50,346 bases of DNA from Deltaproteobacteria bacterium ADurb.Bin207 (lineage in GTDB: Bacteria > Myxococcota_A > Polyangia > Polyangiales > Polyangiaceae), in the NCBI GenBank assembly GCA_002070115.1, contig MWCO01000045.1, positions 1 to 50,346 of the forward strand. The letters are read 5' to 3'. The notes beneath the pieces were generated by a model that saw only the letters and a program-made list of their open reading frames with translations, did not search any database and had not been told where the DNA came from. Positions within the stretch are counted from its first letter, which is position 1; each line of letters opens with the position of its first letter. This document shows positions 7,297-15,930 of this stretch, in pieces. Both the position numbers and the translations under genes were made by a program.

Positions 7297-9253
7297 TTGT
7301 CGGTGCAATCGTTCCCACCGCTTCGATGTAATCAGCCAGGACATCGGTGAGGCGGTCGGCCACATACCCGTCGGCTTGCGAAAGCATCGAATAGCCGTCG
7401 CCGCCGAGGTACATGAAATCACTGGTCACGAGCGAATAGGTGGTGTCGTTCTTGTCGATGGCAGTTTTGTTATCAAGGACGATGGAGATGACGCGATTGC
7501 CGGCTGGAGCGGCAGAATCGAATGTGACCGTGATGCCAGAGACCTGGGGAAATCCGCCATTGGGAGCTGGCAAAAACCCGAGACCATGCTCGAGCATGGC
7601 CCACACTTGCTTGCCCGTCAGCGTGCAAATGGCCGCATCGTTGACAAAAGGCAGCACGGCAAAAACGTCGCCAACCACCAGGTCGAAAGGAGGACCCGCT
7701 TGGTAGTCCGGTGAGGGGCGACGCAACGACAAGTTTGCCGGGGCGTAGCTCGAAGGCATGGGAGCCCGCAATCCACCGCCATTGACCAGAGCCAGATCGG
7801 TTTGGTAGCGAGCGCGCAGGGCATCCGTGAGTAGGTTTCCAAGGGCTACTTCTTGAAGCCTTTCCACATTGTTTCCCCGTTCGAATATCCCTTCCGCCAC
7901 GGCCAGGGGAAGATCCAGTTGTTGGGCGAGCTGGGTGCGATAATGAGCCATGAACTCATCGAATGCCGGGTCCGGGACGGTCCCTTCCACGACGGGTGTG
8001 AGCATTTCCGATGTCTTATGAACGACTTTTCGCTGCGCGAAATCGAACGATAAAGCTACACGGCTGTACTTCGCTCCTTGGCTGGGATTTTCGACAACCA
8101 GAAGGTTGCCGACGGTCGTTTCGATTGCGTTATGCGTATGCCCGCCAATCAATAGGTCAAAACCATCGAGCTGTTCGGCCAACTCCATCAAAGGACCGGT
8201 GGGAGCGGCACCTCCCGCGCCAGGGGAACCGCCAATATGCGTCAGAGCTACAAAGACAGAGGCTCCTTCCGCAGCAGCTTTGGCTTTAGCCGCTTGTGCG
8301 GAAGCCGCTGGATCGGTCACCTCGATCGAAGCAAAGCTTCCAGGTTTGACGAGCGAAGGGGCTTCAGGGGTCAGAAGCCCGATGACCGCCACCTTGACAC
8401 CGCCGACCCAATAATTCTGATACGGCGCGATGCAGAGTTTATCGGGCTTCGTTTCACATGCCATGGAGTCCTCGACACCAGTGAGGTTGGCGGAGACAAA
8501 CGGAAAGTCCGCCAACTCGATCAGCTCTTGCAGCGCCGGAACACCTCGGTCGAAGCTGTGGTTGCCAGGAGCTTCCCCATCGAAGCGCATCCGATTCATC
8601 GCCTCAATCACTGGCCTTTCATCGAAAAATGCAGCGATGGGAGGACTCGCCCCAAAAGAATCTCCCGCGGACAAAAGCAGGCTGCGCGGGTTGGCGACAC
8701 GATCTTTCACAAAATAATAATTCAACGCCGCTGCTCCGCCCACCTTGCCAACCTCGGCCACCGTGATCGGATCGAGCTGTCCATGGAAATCAGATAGCGA
8801 AATAAACTGCAAGTCCACGATTTTACAGGCCTTATCGTGACCTTTCGCATACGTTGCAAGCTTCGAGAAAGCCACCGGCCCCACGTACTTCACCTTGTCG
8901 AGTTCATCCAAAGAATCGAAATACCCATCGTCGCCAGTCCCTAGCGTGCCGTCCGATCCTTGCCGGTAAGCGACGATGTTTTTCGCGGCTTTGACAGAAA
9001 GACCTACGTCCGTTTTGAGTTGTTCGAACGTGCTATCGTTGGCCACCGCCAGCACGCCACAAGCCTCGGCGCTCCCCTCGGCAATTCCTCCCACGTCGGC
9101 TTTGCCGTCCACCCAAAACGTGTCGTCCGCGCCATCCTCTTGGCCCGACCCGGAAGGCGACGTCGAATTGTTGCCCCCACACGCGATGAGCCCGGAAAGA
9201 AGCAAGTAACCAAGCCGACGAAAATGCGACAACCAGCCATATTTCCTATTCAT
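7262..9253 (-). CDS. Lipid-anchored 5'-nucleotidase / cyclic phosphodiesterase with helix-hairpin-helix
   Basis: 663 residues. The signal GYLLLSGLIAC ends in a clear lipobox. Residues about 70-140 form a ComEA-like helix-hairpin-helix, with VKAAKNIVAYR before FDSLDELDKVKYVGPVAFSKL. Next is a calcineurin-type metallophosphatase domain: ISLSDFHGQLDP, GNHSFDRG and IGGHTHN supply the metal ligands. The C-terminal nucleotidase domain contains VNGGGLRAPM, which binds the base. It probably releases nucleosides and phosphate from nucleotides at the cell surface. The combination of DNA-binding fold and nucleotidase suggests use of extracellular nucleic acid, an inference. It overlaps the convergent sulfatase-fold gene at its 3' end. 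Confidence 0.88.
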   Translation of the reverse strand: MNRKYGWLSHFRRLGYLLLSGLIACGGNNSTSPSGSGQEDGADDTFWVDGKADVGGIAEGSAEACGVLAVANDSTFEQLKTDVGLSVKAAKNIVAYRQGSDGTLGTGDDGYFDSLDELDKVKYVGPVAFSKLATYAKGHDKACKIVDLQFISLSDFHGQLDPITVAEVGKVGGAAALNYYFVKDRVANPRSLLLSAGDSFGASPPIAAFFDERPVIEAMNRMRFDGEAPGNHSFDRGVPALQELIELADFPFVSANLTGVEDSMACETKPDKLCIAPYQNYWVGGVKVAVIGLLTPEAPSLVKPGSFASIEVTDPAASAQAAKAKAAAEGASVFVALTHIGGSPGAGGAAPTGPLMELAEQLDGFDLLIGGHTHNAIETTVGNLLVVENPSQGAKYSRVALSFDFAQRKVVHKTSEMLTPVVEGTVPDPAFDEFMAHYRTQLAQQLDLPLAVAEGIFERGNNVERLQEVALGNLLTDALRARYQTDLALVNGGGLRAPMPSSYAPANLSLRRPSPDYQAGPPFDLVVGDVFAVLPFVNDAAICTLTGKQVWAMLEHGLGFLPAPNGGFPQVSGITVTFDSAAPAGNRVISIVLDNKTAIDKNDTTYSLVTSDFMYLGGDGYSMLSQADGYVADRLTDVLADYIEAVGTIAPTINGRLVDVASP

Positions 9254-9285
9254 TTCGACGACATGCCCTTTCTTTCCGCAACGAT

Positions 9286-9333
9286 TACCGTACAGGTCAA
9301 TGGCGGGATATGTAGTTGAATACCGTACCTGTC
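9286..9333. repeat. Pair of 13-bp direct repeats upstream of the nucleotidase gene
   Basis: TACCGTACAGGTC (9286-9298) and TACCGTACCTGTC (9321-9333) match at 11 of 13 positions, spaced 35 bp start to start. They lie 33-80 bp upstream of the minus-strand start at 9253 and could be a regulator's paired sites. The rest of 9254-9466 shows nothing else. Confidence 0.3.
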
Positions 9334-9466
9334 TGCTAGGAGCAGATAGTTGAAGTGGGATGGTTATGCAAGCTTTGAGGAGGGGTGTTTGGGAAAAGCC
9401 GGAAACGGCGGGGGTATGTATGAACGTGCAACTTCGCCAACCTCAGATGGCGCGGCCAACGAGCAG

Positions 9467-11482
9467 TCAGTCGTGTTTCCCCCGCTGAACCGTCATGTCG
9501 AACTGCGAAGCGCGCACGGGACGCGCCAGGGTCAATTCTCCCACGGCGACCGTGAGTTTGTCGGCTGGCAATCCCGCTTCGAGGAGTTCTTTGCGAATGG
9601 CATCTGCTCGATCGGCGGCAAGATTTTCGTTTCGTTCGGTGGTTCCAGGCGAATCGGCATAGGTTTGCACCACGATCATTTGGACGGGAGATACACCCAG
9701 GGCTCGCTGGGCCATCATCAGAAGTTGCTTTCGTAGCGCGGCGGTCATTCGCGATGAGCCTGGCGCAAAGCGCTGTGGATCGATCACCGCTACCGTCATG
9801 CCTTGTAACACGGTTTGATCTTTGGCCTCCGGTTCGGGACAGCCATCCTGATCATCGATGCCATTGATGGTTTCCGGCTCGTTCGGACATTGATCCAGCG
9901 AATCGGGGATACCATCACCATCGTTATCAAGATCCGGACATCCGTCCTCATCCTCGAAGCCATCGACGTCCTCGGGCGACATGGGACAGGCGTCCTTTTC
10001 GTCCGGAATCCCATCTCCATCATTATCCGGATCGGGACATCCGTCATGATCCTGGTAGCCATCGAAATCTTCAGCCATGTTGGGACATAGATCCTTCGAA
10101 TCCGGGATACCATCGCCATCGTTATCGAGATCAGGGCACCCATCTTCATCCTGAAAACCGTCGAAATCCTCCGGTTCATTCGGACATTGATCCAGCGAAT
10201 CAGGGATACCATCCCCGTCATTATCCGGATCAGGACATCCGTCCTCGTCCTGAAAACCGTCGAAATCCTCTGGCTCATCTCGGCATTGGTCTCGGTCGTC
10301 CGGGATACCATCCCCGTCATTATCCGGATCAGGACAACCGTCCTCGTCCTGAAATCCATCCCGATCCTCGGGTTGATAGGGGCATTGGTCCAGGCTGTCG
10401 ATGACCCCGTCGCCATCGGAGTCACGATGCAAAGGCGCAAAACGAACCCCCGCGGTCCATCGCATCTGAGGCGCGGTCATCGCCGTTCCATCGAGGGGCA
10501 ACGCGGATCCGCCGCTGATGTAAAATGACAAATCGCCTCCACGTGTCGGAGCCGATCGGAGCGTGGTCATCCATTCCGCGGGAATCAAAGACTCGGACTT
10601 GGTTTTGCCGATGAGTTCACCATTGGCAGGATCGCGTTCGAGCGTTTCCTGCCCGACCAATCCCGGCAAGGCATACGCCTCCACTCCAACGCTCAACCAC
10701 TCGGAAGGCAATAGGTCGACCCCTGCCCCCAACGCAAGGAAACTCTGGGAACCTATCCGACTGCCCGCGAGGTTTGTCGTCTTGCGAATTCGAACCCCCA
10801 GCTCCGTCGCCGCAAAAAAACGGCCCAGCCTCATATCCCCAGCCAAGCTTGGAATCCCGACAAAGCCCCGATCACCGCCAAACCATTGCTCATCACCCGT
10901 GGGAATCGCGGCCTGCATACGCACCGTGAGCGCGAAAAGTTCATCGGAGTGTACCCGTGAACGCGGAAGCAGAGACCACGTGGCTCCCAGACGAAGATCC
11001 CGCATCGAAGTCGTGGGTACTTCCTGGGACTGACTCGATAAAAAACCGCTCACCCCCGTACCGTTTTGGTAAAGCGTCACAGGCATCGCCAGCGTGAGTT
11101 CCACCCGATCGGAAAGACCATATCCCCATAGAAACGTCGAGTTCACCATGTGCTCGATGGCAGGCACGTCGACGCCATCCGGATTGGCCGATGACGCGCG
11201 AAGAACAATGGGATTTCGAAAATAGGTCGTGAAAAAGCCTAGGGAAAACTCCTCCGACGCCGTGGTTTCCGTCGAACCGATGGCTTGAAACCGTCCGGGG
11301 CCCGGATGAAGCCAAAGCGTATCGGCATCGATGCATGTGCTCAAACGAGCCGCGTTGTCGCATTCCGCAGCCGCTGGCATGGTGCTCATCATCAACGCAG
11401 CGCCAAGGCAACCGACTCGCACCACGATCATCGCCCGATGCCGTGGCCGGAAACCCAATGAAGAAGGGGATCGTGAAACCAT
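9467..11482 (-). CDS. OmpA-family outer-membrane protein with thrombospondin type 3 repeats
   Basis: 671 residues. A signal peptide with hydrophobic core GCLGAALMMSTMPAAA is followed by a beta-rich region of about 330 residues resembling an outer-membrane barrel (alternating hydrophobics, YALPGLVG, RWTAGVRFAPL). Then come six near-identical 33-residue calcium-binding repeats (DNDGDGIPD..D.CP..PED.DGFQDEDGCPDP). The C-terminal OmpA-like domain keeps the Asp/Arg peptidoglycan-binding pattern: QTYADSPGTTERNENLAADR and ADAIRKEL. It probably links outer membrane to peptidoglycan with a Ca-stiffened spacer. A second possible start is MIVVRVG at 11431. Confidence 0.85.
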   Translation of the reverse strand: MVSRSPSSLGFRPRHRAMIVVRVGCLGAALMMSTMPAAAECDNAARLSTCIDADTLWLHPGPGRFQAIGSTETTASEEFSLGFFTTYFRNPIVLRASSANPDGVDVPAIEHMVNSTFLWGYGLSDRVELTLAMPVTLYQNGTGVSGFLSSQSQEVPTTSMRDLRLGATWSLLPRSRVHSDELFALTVRMQAAIPTGDEQWFGGDRGFVGIPSLAGDMRLGRFFAATELGVRIRKTTNLAGSRIGSQSFLALGAGVDLLPSEWLSVGVEAYALPGLVGQETLERDPANGELIGKTKSESLIPAEWMTTLRSAPTRGGDLSFYISGGSALPLDGTAMTAPQMRWTAGVRFAPLHRDSDGDGVIDSLDQCPYQPEDRDGFQDEDGCPDPDNDGDGIPDDRDQCRDEPEDFDGFQDEDGCPDPDNDGDGIPDSLDQCPNEPEDFDGFQDEDGCPDLDNDGDGIPDSKDLCPNMAEDFDGYQDHDGCPDPDNDGDGIPDEKDACPMSPEDVDGFEDEDGCPDLDNDGDGIPDSLDQCPNEPETINGIDDQDGCPEPEAKDQTVLQGMTVAVIDPQRFAPGSSRMTAALRKQLLMMAQRALGVSPVQMIVVQTYADSPGTTERNENLAADRADAIRKELLEAGLPADKLTVAVGELTLARPVRASQFDMTVQRGKHD
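9830..10423 (-). repeat. Six 99-bp coding repeats (TSP type 3)
   Basis: Six in-frame units of 33 codons each encode DxDGDGxxD...DxCP...DGxxDxDGCPxP. Neighbouring units are very similar in DNA as well as protein, so unit number could change by recombination. The strict codon phase shows a coding repeat, not a CRISPR array. Confidence 0.85.
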
Positions 11483-11568
11483 GAATTCCGTTGCTCTATC
11501 ACGATGGCCCCACCGGGGAAACGCCTCCCTTGACGACGTTCCCGCTTCACGTCTAGGGGTGGAGCATC

Positions 11569-11790
11569 ATGTCTTGTCCGTATCGCGCCGTGCTTCTGGT
11601 GACTCGCGACATGCGGGGAACCGCGTCTAGTGTTGCCAAGCTTCGGATTGAATTGCACTGCGGAGAACCGGAAGGTCACCTGGGCGCCCATCACGATCCA
11701 CGTCACGGAATTCAATGGGACGACCATGGGAAAACCGTACGCACGTTGCTTCGCGACGAAAGTGAACCGGCGCGAAGTCATTTCCCATGA
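11569..11790 (+). CDS. Small C...GHxGxH...W motif protein, unknown function
   Basis: 73 residues starting MSCPYRAVLLVTRDMRG. The core CGEPEGHLGAHHDPRHGIQW resembles a short motif, C-x2-P-x-G-H-x-G-x-H-x-D...W, that I recall from small proteins in actinobacteria and other GC-rich bacteria, with a metal-site look (one Cys, two or more His, Asp). No function is known to me. It stands alone on the plus strand between two minus-strand genes. The motif is the only evidence that the frame is used; a shadow ORF remains possible. Confidence 0.45.
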   Translation: MSCPYRAVLLVTRDMRGTASSVAKLRIELHCGEPEGHLGAHHDPRHGIQWDDHGKTVRTLLRDESEPARSHFP

Positions 11791-11847
11791 TACTCGTGGC
11801 GGTTTCGCTTGATCGGATCCCATTTCGCGAAGGTGGAACCAAATCGT

Positions 11848-13143
11848 TCAGGGATAGTATTTCTTCTCGCAATCCTCACATATGCCATGGCTAAAGAGGG
11901 CATCGGAGTTGTTGGAGATATAGGCTTCGAGTTGATTCCAATAACCCTGGTCGTCACGGATCTTCTTGCAATGCGCACAAATGGGGATGATACCGCTGAG
12001 CACTTTGATCTCCGCCATCGCTTTGCGCAATGACTCCGCTTGTTCGCGCACTTGCACACTCAATCGGTAGAATCGGTACGCCACGGCAGCGATGATCAAC
12101 GTCAGCGCGAAAGCTCCGACAAGCGCCCCATAAAGCCCCCGCGGCACATGCTGCGGATTTCTCTCATACAAAAAACCCGAAAGCGATGGCACCGATTGGA
12201 TGGTGCCCATCCGTTGATACGTTTCCCCAATATGCTGCCATCGCCCAGGGTTGACATATCCAATCTCCACGACGTCCCCCATGATGAGCTGGCGAGAACG
12301 CTCCGCTTCAAATAACAAATGCTCCCGTGAATGCCGTTTGCTGTACTTGTTCAGGATCAAATCGATGACCTCTTGCTCATGGGCCATCGCGTATTTCCAT
12401 CCTTCCAGCGATGCTTCCAAAAACCTTCGCACGCGATCGGGATGCATTCGAACTTGCTCTTCCGTGGTGAATAACGTGTCTCCGTAAAAGTCGATACCTC
12501 CGGATCTCGGGGTATACGTGCTGTATCGCATCCCCTCTATTTGCAACAAAAATGGTTCATCGGTCGAATAGGCCGACGTGGCATCCACCGTGCCATCGAT
12601 CAATCTGGAAGGATCGAATACATGGGGAATCCACGTGACCGCACCACGCTCGATCCCTTCGAAATGCAGGTAAGCGATGAGTTCGTCGGCATGACTCTCC
12701 AACATGATTCGCTTGCCTTTGAGCCCGTGAACACTATCGATTCCAGACTTTTCGGACACCAAAAGCACCATCGGAGAGTGTTGGTAGATGGGCGCCAACG
12801 CCACCACAGGCTTGCCTTGGGCTCGCAGAATGATGAGATCGGAACTGGCGATACCAAACTGCGCGTCGCCACGAAGCACGACATCCGCGGGATCCCCTTG
12901 ACCCGTGGCTTCCCATATCTCGACCACGATGCCCGCAGTTCGATAATAACCTTGCTCAACCGCCGCATAAAATCCCGCTGATTGAAATTGATGCTTCCAT
13001 TTGAGTTGTAGAACCACACGCTCGAGAGCATCAGAGGAAGCGTCGGCCCAGGCCGAAACCGGCCATAACCACACCACCCACAGCAGCACCCACGCCGCTG
13101 GCGCAAACCTTCCACGATTGCTGCTCCGTCGTCCCACCATCAT
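11848..13143 (-). CDS. NMT1/THI5-like periplasmic-binding receptor with C-terminal Cys motif
   Basis: 431 residues: a signal peptide (hydrophobic VLLWVVWLWPVSAWA), a periplasmic-binding domain of the NMT1/THI5 type (QLKWKHQFQSAGFYAAVEQG, GKPVVALAPIYQHSP, TRSGGIDF-like segment), a membrane span near 345-367 (LYGALVGAFALTLIIAAVAY), a short coil, then a cytoplasmic tail. The tail has C389-x2-C392 and C422-x2-C425 around KKIRDDQGYWNQLEAYI and HGIC. This tail occurs at the ends of many deltaproteobacterial signalling proteins and looks metal- or redox-binding, but no kinase, PAS or GGDEF output domain lies between it and the membrane. The ligand could be a pyrimidine or thiamine-like molecule, by family only. 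It is divergent from maf. Confidence 0.8.
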   Translation of the reverse strand: MMVGRRSSNRGRFAPAAWVLLWVVWLWPVSAWADASSDALERVVLQLKWKHQFQSAGFYAAVEQGYYRTAGIVVEIWEATGQGDPADVVLRGDAQFGIASSDLIILRAQGKPVVALAPIYQHSPMVLLVSEKSGIDSVHGLKGKRIMLESHADELIAYLHFEGIERGAVTWIPHVFDPSRLIDGTVDATSAYSTDEPFLLQIEGMRYSTYTPRSGGIDFYGDTLFTTEEQVRMHPDRVRRFLEASLEGWKYAMAHEQEVIDLILNKYSKRHSREHLLFEAERSRQLIMGDVVEIGYVNPGRWQHIGETYQRMGTIQSVPSLSGFLYERNPQHVPRGLYGALVGAFALTLIIAAVAYRFYRLSVQVREQAESLRKAMAEIKVLSGIIPICAHCKKIRDDQGYWNQLEAYISNNSDALFSHGICEDCEKKYYP

Positions 13144-13165
13144 TCCTCAGGCGCAAGACCCGTTG

Positions 13166-13843
13166 ATGATTAGCCCGATGTGCTCTACACGGCCCAGAAC
13201 CCTTTTATCACATCTGTCAGCGGACCAAACCGTGATCGAACACACTACCCCCCTGATTCTTGGATCGAGTTCGCCTCGACGCCGACAAATCCTCGAAACA
13301 TTGTCGATTCCAATTCGAGTGATTCCCGCGGAGGCGGACGAAATCCATCGCGATGGAGAGTCTCCCGAAGAGTATTTGCAACGAATCGTCCTCGACAAAT
13401 TGAAATCTGCCGCCGCTCGCGTGGGAACGAACCCCTGTGGCGGATTGCTCGTCGCCGATACCATCGTCCTGAGACAACGTCGTATCTTGGGAAAACCCAA
13501 AGACCTGGAGGATGCTTGCCGCACCCTGCATGCTCTTTCCGGAAAGGCCCACGAAGTTCATACTCGCTTCGCCATTGCCGTGCCCACGAACTTGTCCGTT
13601 CCGATTCATCAGCAAACGGTTTGCACCACCGTTCATTTTCGTTCCTTGACCGATGACGAGATCATTCGATACGCGACCTCCGGGGAAGGAATGGATAAAG
13701 CAGGCGCCTATGCTGCCCAAGGTCTTGGTTCCTTCGCCGTGGAACGCATCGATGGCTCGTTTTCAAATGTTGTCGGACTGCCAACCTGCGAAGTCGTGCT
13801 TGCCTTGCTTCAAACACGCCTTCTTCTGAGCTTTCCCCCGTGA
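13166..13843 (+). CDS. maf: Maf-family nucleotide pyrophosphatase
   Basis: Cytosolic house-cleaning pyrophosphatase of the Maf family, which hydrolyses dTTP/UTP or modified nucleotides. About 225 residues. LILGSSSPRRRQIL is the diagnostic N-terminal loop, LLVADTIVL carries the catalytic Asp, ILGKP the substrate Lys, and GEGMDKAGAYAAQG the C-terminal signature. The start is uncertain: ATGs at 13166 and 13178 lack a clear ribosome-binding site, and a GTG at 13232 would give a length closer to the family's usual of about 200. The stop overlaps the GTG start of the next gene (GTGA), so the two are translationally coupled. Confidence 0.9.
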   Translation: MISPMCSTRPRTLLSHLSADQTVIEHTTPLILGSSSPRRRQILETLSIPIRVIPAEADEIHRDGESPEEYLQRIVLDKLKSAAARVGTNPCGGLLVADTIVLRQRRILGKPKDLEDACRTLHALSGKAHEVHTRFAIAVPTNLSVPIHQQTVCTTVHFRSLTDDEIIRYATSGEGMDKAGAYAAQGLGSFAVERIDGSFSNVVGLPTCEVVLALLQTRLLLSFPP

Positions 13844-15240
13844 ACGAACGGCTCGCTTTCCAGGAACGCTGGGATGTGGTGGTCGTTTCCACCATCGCTT
13901 TGCTGGCGCGTAGCGCGGTGACAATCTGGGCCGCTGCACGAATTCCTCCTACCGCCGACGGTCAATTTTATCATGTCATCGCCGGACGAATCGCGAAGGG
14001 ATTGGGCTATACATGGCTTTGGCCCGATGGCGTGGTGACCATCGCCGCGCACTACCCGGTGGGCTATCCGGCTATTTTGGGGGCTTTTTACGCTGTTTTT
14101 GGCGCTCATCCATGGGTCGCCATGATGGCGAACGCCCTGCTGGGAACCGTCATGGCGGCTCTCGTGCATGCGATCGCTCGCGAAGGCATGAATCGTCCAT
14201 GGGCGCTGCTCGCGGGAATCATCGCCGCGTTGCACCCCGCCTTCGTTCCCTATACCGCCGCGTTGATGAGCGATGGTGCCGCGTCGACCTTCTGTGTCGC
14301 AGCCGTGGCGTTGACGATGGCAACACGACGAGCGAAAGGAAAACGTCAGATGCCTTCGGCCATGGCGCTGGGAATCGTGTTGGGCCTCGGTGCTCTCGTT
14401 CGACCGCAGATGTTGCTTTGTGTTCCATTCCTTGGTTGGCTTGCTTCTGCTTTCGAACGAAACATCCGAAAACGATGGCTCGTTGTGCTTGCGGTGGGTT
14501 CACTTTCCCTCGTTACGGTGATGCCCTGGGTAGTTCGCAACCAAGTGCGTATGGGGCATGCGGGACTTTCTTTCAATGGAGGGTGGAACCTGCTGATCGG
14601 AACCGACGCATCTGCCCATGGAACCTACGCTCCGTTGCAGGTGCCTCCCTCGTGTCGTGACGTATTCGATGAAGCCAAGAAGGATCATTGTTTCGCAAAG
14701 GCCGCGCGAGAGCGTATCGCCTCCGATCCAAGAGCATGGTCATCGCTCATCCCCCAGAAACTCGCATCCACGTTCGATTATTGCGGCGCTGCGGTCTGGT
14801 ACTTGCACGATGCCAATCCGACGGCGTTTCCTTATCGAGCCAAGCTGATTGGGGCGGGGATCGAAACCGCGGCGATACGCCTGCTGTGGATCGCATCCGT
14901 GCTCGCCGTGGCGCGGATAAAAGGCCCCCGACCCTCGATGCGCGCAGCAGGAGCGGTTGTTAGCGTCATTTTTTTTCTCACGCCTCATGGGTGGGCGGGG
15001 GTGGTTGGCTTGCTGTTCATGATGGGATTACTAGGCAAAAAACTCGCCACATTGCCCATCGCTGTTCCAGCAACCGCCATCGTGATCGGTACGACCATGC
15101 TCACGCATGCCGCGTTTTTTGGTGCGGGCCGGTACGCCATGATGACGTTGGCGTTGATTCCCTCGCTTATCAAAAGTCCAACACCACGGAATGAATACGA
15201 TTCGCCTTCGGATCCATGGGCGAAAGCAAGCATGGCCTGA
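13840..15240 (+). CDS. Multi-spanning glycosyltransferase, GT39/ArnT-like
   Basis: 466 residues starting with a GTG that overlaps the maf stop. The N-terminus has ADGQFYHVIAGRIAKG and GLGYTWLW followed by HYPVGYPAIL, the first-loop pattern of polyprenyl-phosphate sugar transferases (GT39/GT83). About nine to ten hydrophobic helices follow. The acidic ADG at the first loop is the likely catalytic Asp. It is expected to move a sugar from a lipid carrier to an envelope acceptor on the outer face of the inner membrane. The donor and acceptor cannot be predicted. Coupling to maf has no obvious functional meaning. Confidence 0.7.
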   Translation: MNERLAFQERWDVVVVSTIALLARSAVTIWAAARIPPTADGQFYHVIAGRIAKGLGYTWLWPDGVVTIAAHYPVGYPAILGAFYAVFGAHPWVAMMANALLGTVMAALVHAIAREGMNRPWALLAGIIAALHPAFVPYTAALMSDGAASTFCVAAVALTMATRRAKGKRQMPSAMALGIVLGLGALVRPQMLLCVPFLGWLASAFERNIRKRWLVVLAVGSLSLVTVMPWVVRNQVRMGHAGLSFNGGWNLLIGTDASAHGTYAPLQVPPSCRDVFDEAKKDHCFAKAARERIASDPRAWSSLIPQKLASTFDYCGAAVWYLHDANPTAFPYRAKLIGAGIETAAIRLLWIASVLAVARIKGPRPSMRAAGAVVSVIFFLTPHGWAGVVGLLFMMGLLGKKLATLPIAVPATAIVIGTTMLTHAAFFGAGRYAMMTLALIPSLIKSPTPRNEYDSPSDPWAKASMA

Positions 15241-15264
15241 TCCGAATCCGGCCTTCCGCTACCC

Positions 15265-15852
15265 TCATGACGAGGGAGAACGTGAACGCATCAATTCCGC
15301 AACTCTCGGATTACGCAGGCGTTGCCGTTCGAGAAACGCTTTCGGATTCTGCAGCGCTTCCCGAAGCTCACGACGTTCAAGAGCGTCTAACGCGTGATTG
15401 TCATCTCGATCCATCTGACGTATCGCGGCGTAAAGCAACTCCAACTCGTGTTCCGAAACGGTGTCGTTGTCCGAATCGGCATGAGCGAAAAGCTCGAAAA
15501 TCTCAACACATAGCTCGACTTCATCCGGTTCCAACAAGGCGTTGTTGTTCAGGTCCAGGTAATCCAATACGCGATTGACGAGAACCAACATGCTCGTCGC
15601 TGGTCGATGAAGACGACCGAGCACGCGCCTTGCCATGAGGCGTTGCTCGGCATCCAACTCACCCTTGTGACGAAAGTCGAATCGCCCGAGCACTCCTCCC
15701 AATTCGAGTCGACCTTGCGCGTCCAGGTGACCCAAGTACTTGTATAATTCAGGGGACTCTTCCTTCGTTTCCGCGAGAAAAGCGTCGGTAATACGTTCGA
15801 TAGGAAGTGAACTGCGCTCCAACGGGCGTTGAGGATGACCCTTTGCGTCCAT
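15265..15852 (-). CDS. EF-hand calcium-binding protein
   Basis: 195 residues from MDAKGHPQRP at 15852; the frame is open to 15924 but the extra residues look non-coding. Three EF-hand loops are visible in the C-terminal half: DLNNNALLEPDE, DSDNDTVSEHEL and DRDDNHALDALE, each flanked by helices (for example VLVNRVLDYL and CVEIFELFAH). The N-terminal half is helical and charged without a recognised domain. There is no signal peptide, so it is probably cytosolic. It may be a calcium sensor or buffer. It is convergent with the GT39-like gene (24-bp gap). Confidence 0.78.
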   Translation of the reverse strand: MDAKGHPQRPLERSSLPIERITDAFLAETKEESPELYKYLGHLDAQGRLELGGVLGRFDFRHKGELDAEQRLMARRVLGRLHRPATSMLVLVNRVLDYLDLNNNALLEPDEVELCVEIFELFAHADSDNDTVSEHELELLYAAIRQMDRDDNHALDALERRELREALQNPKAFLERQRLRNPRVAELMRSRSPSS

Positions 15853-15930
15853 GATGACTCCACAATGATTGCCGATGCAAGGAGCCCTAAGGTTACATCG
15901 GGCCGTACGATTGCCCCAGCGCAAAGAGAA

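Noticed and set aside
7106..7714. A 202-codon plus-strand frame across the sulfatase/nucleotidase border
   Set aside because: Overlaps the 3' ends of two well-supported convergent genes and has no motif.
9830..10423. Regular repeats as a possible CRISPR array
   Set aside because: Units are 99 bp, in codon phase and translate to TSP3 repeats; there are no short identical repeats with unique spacers.
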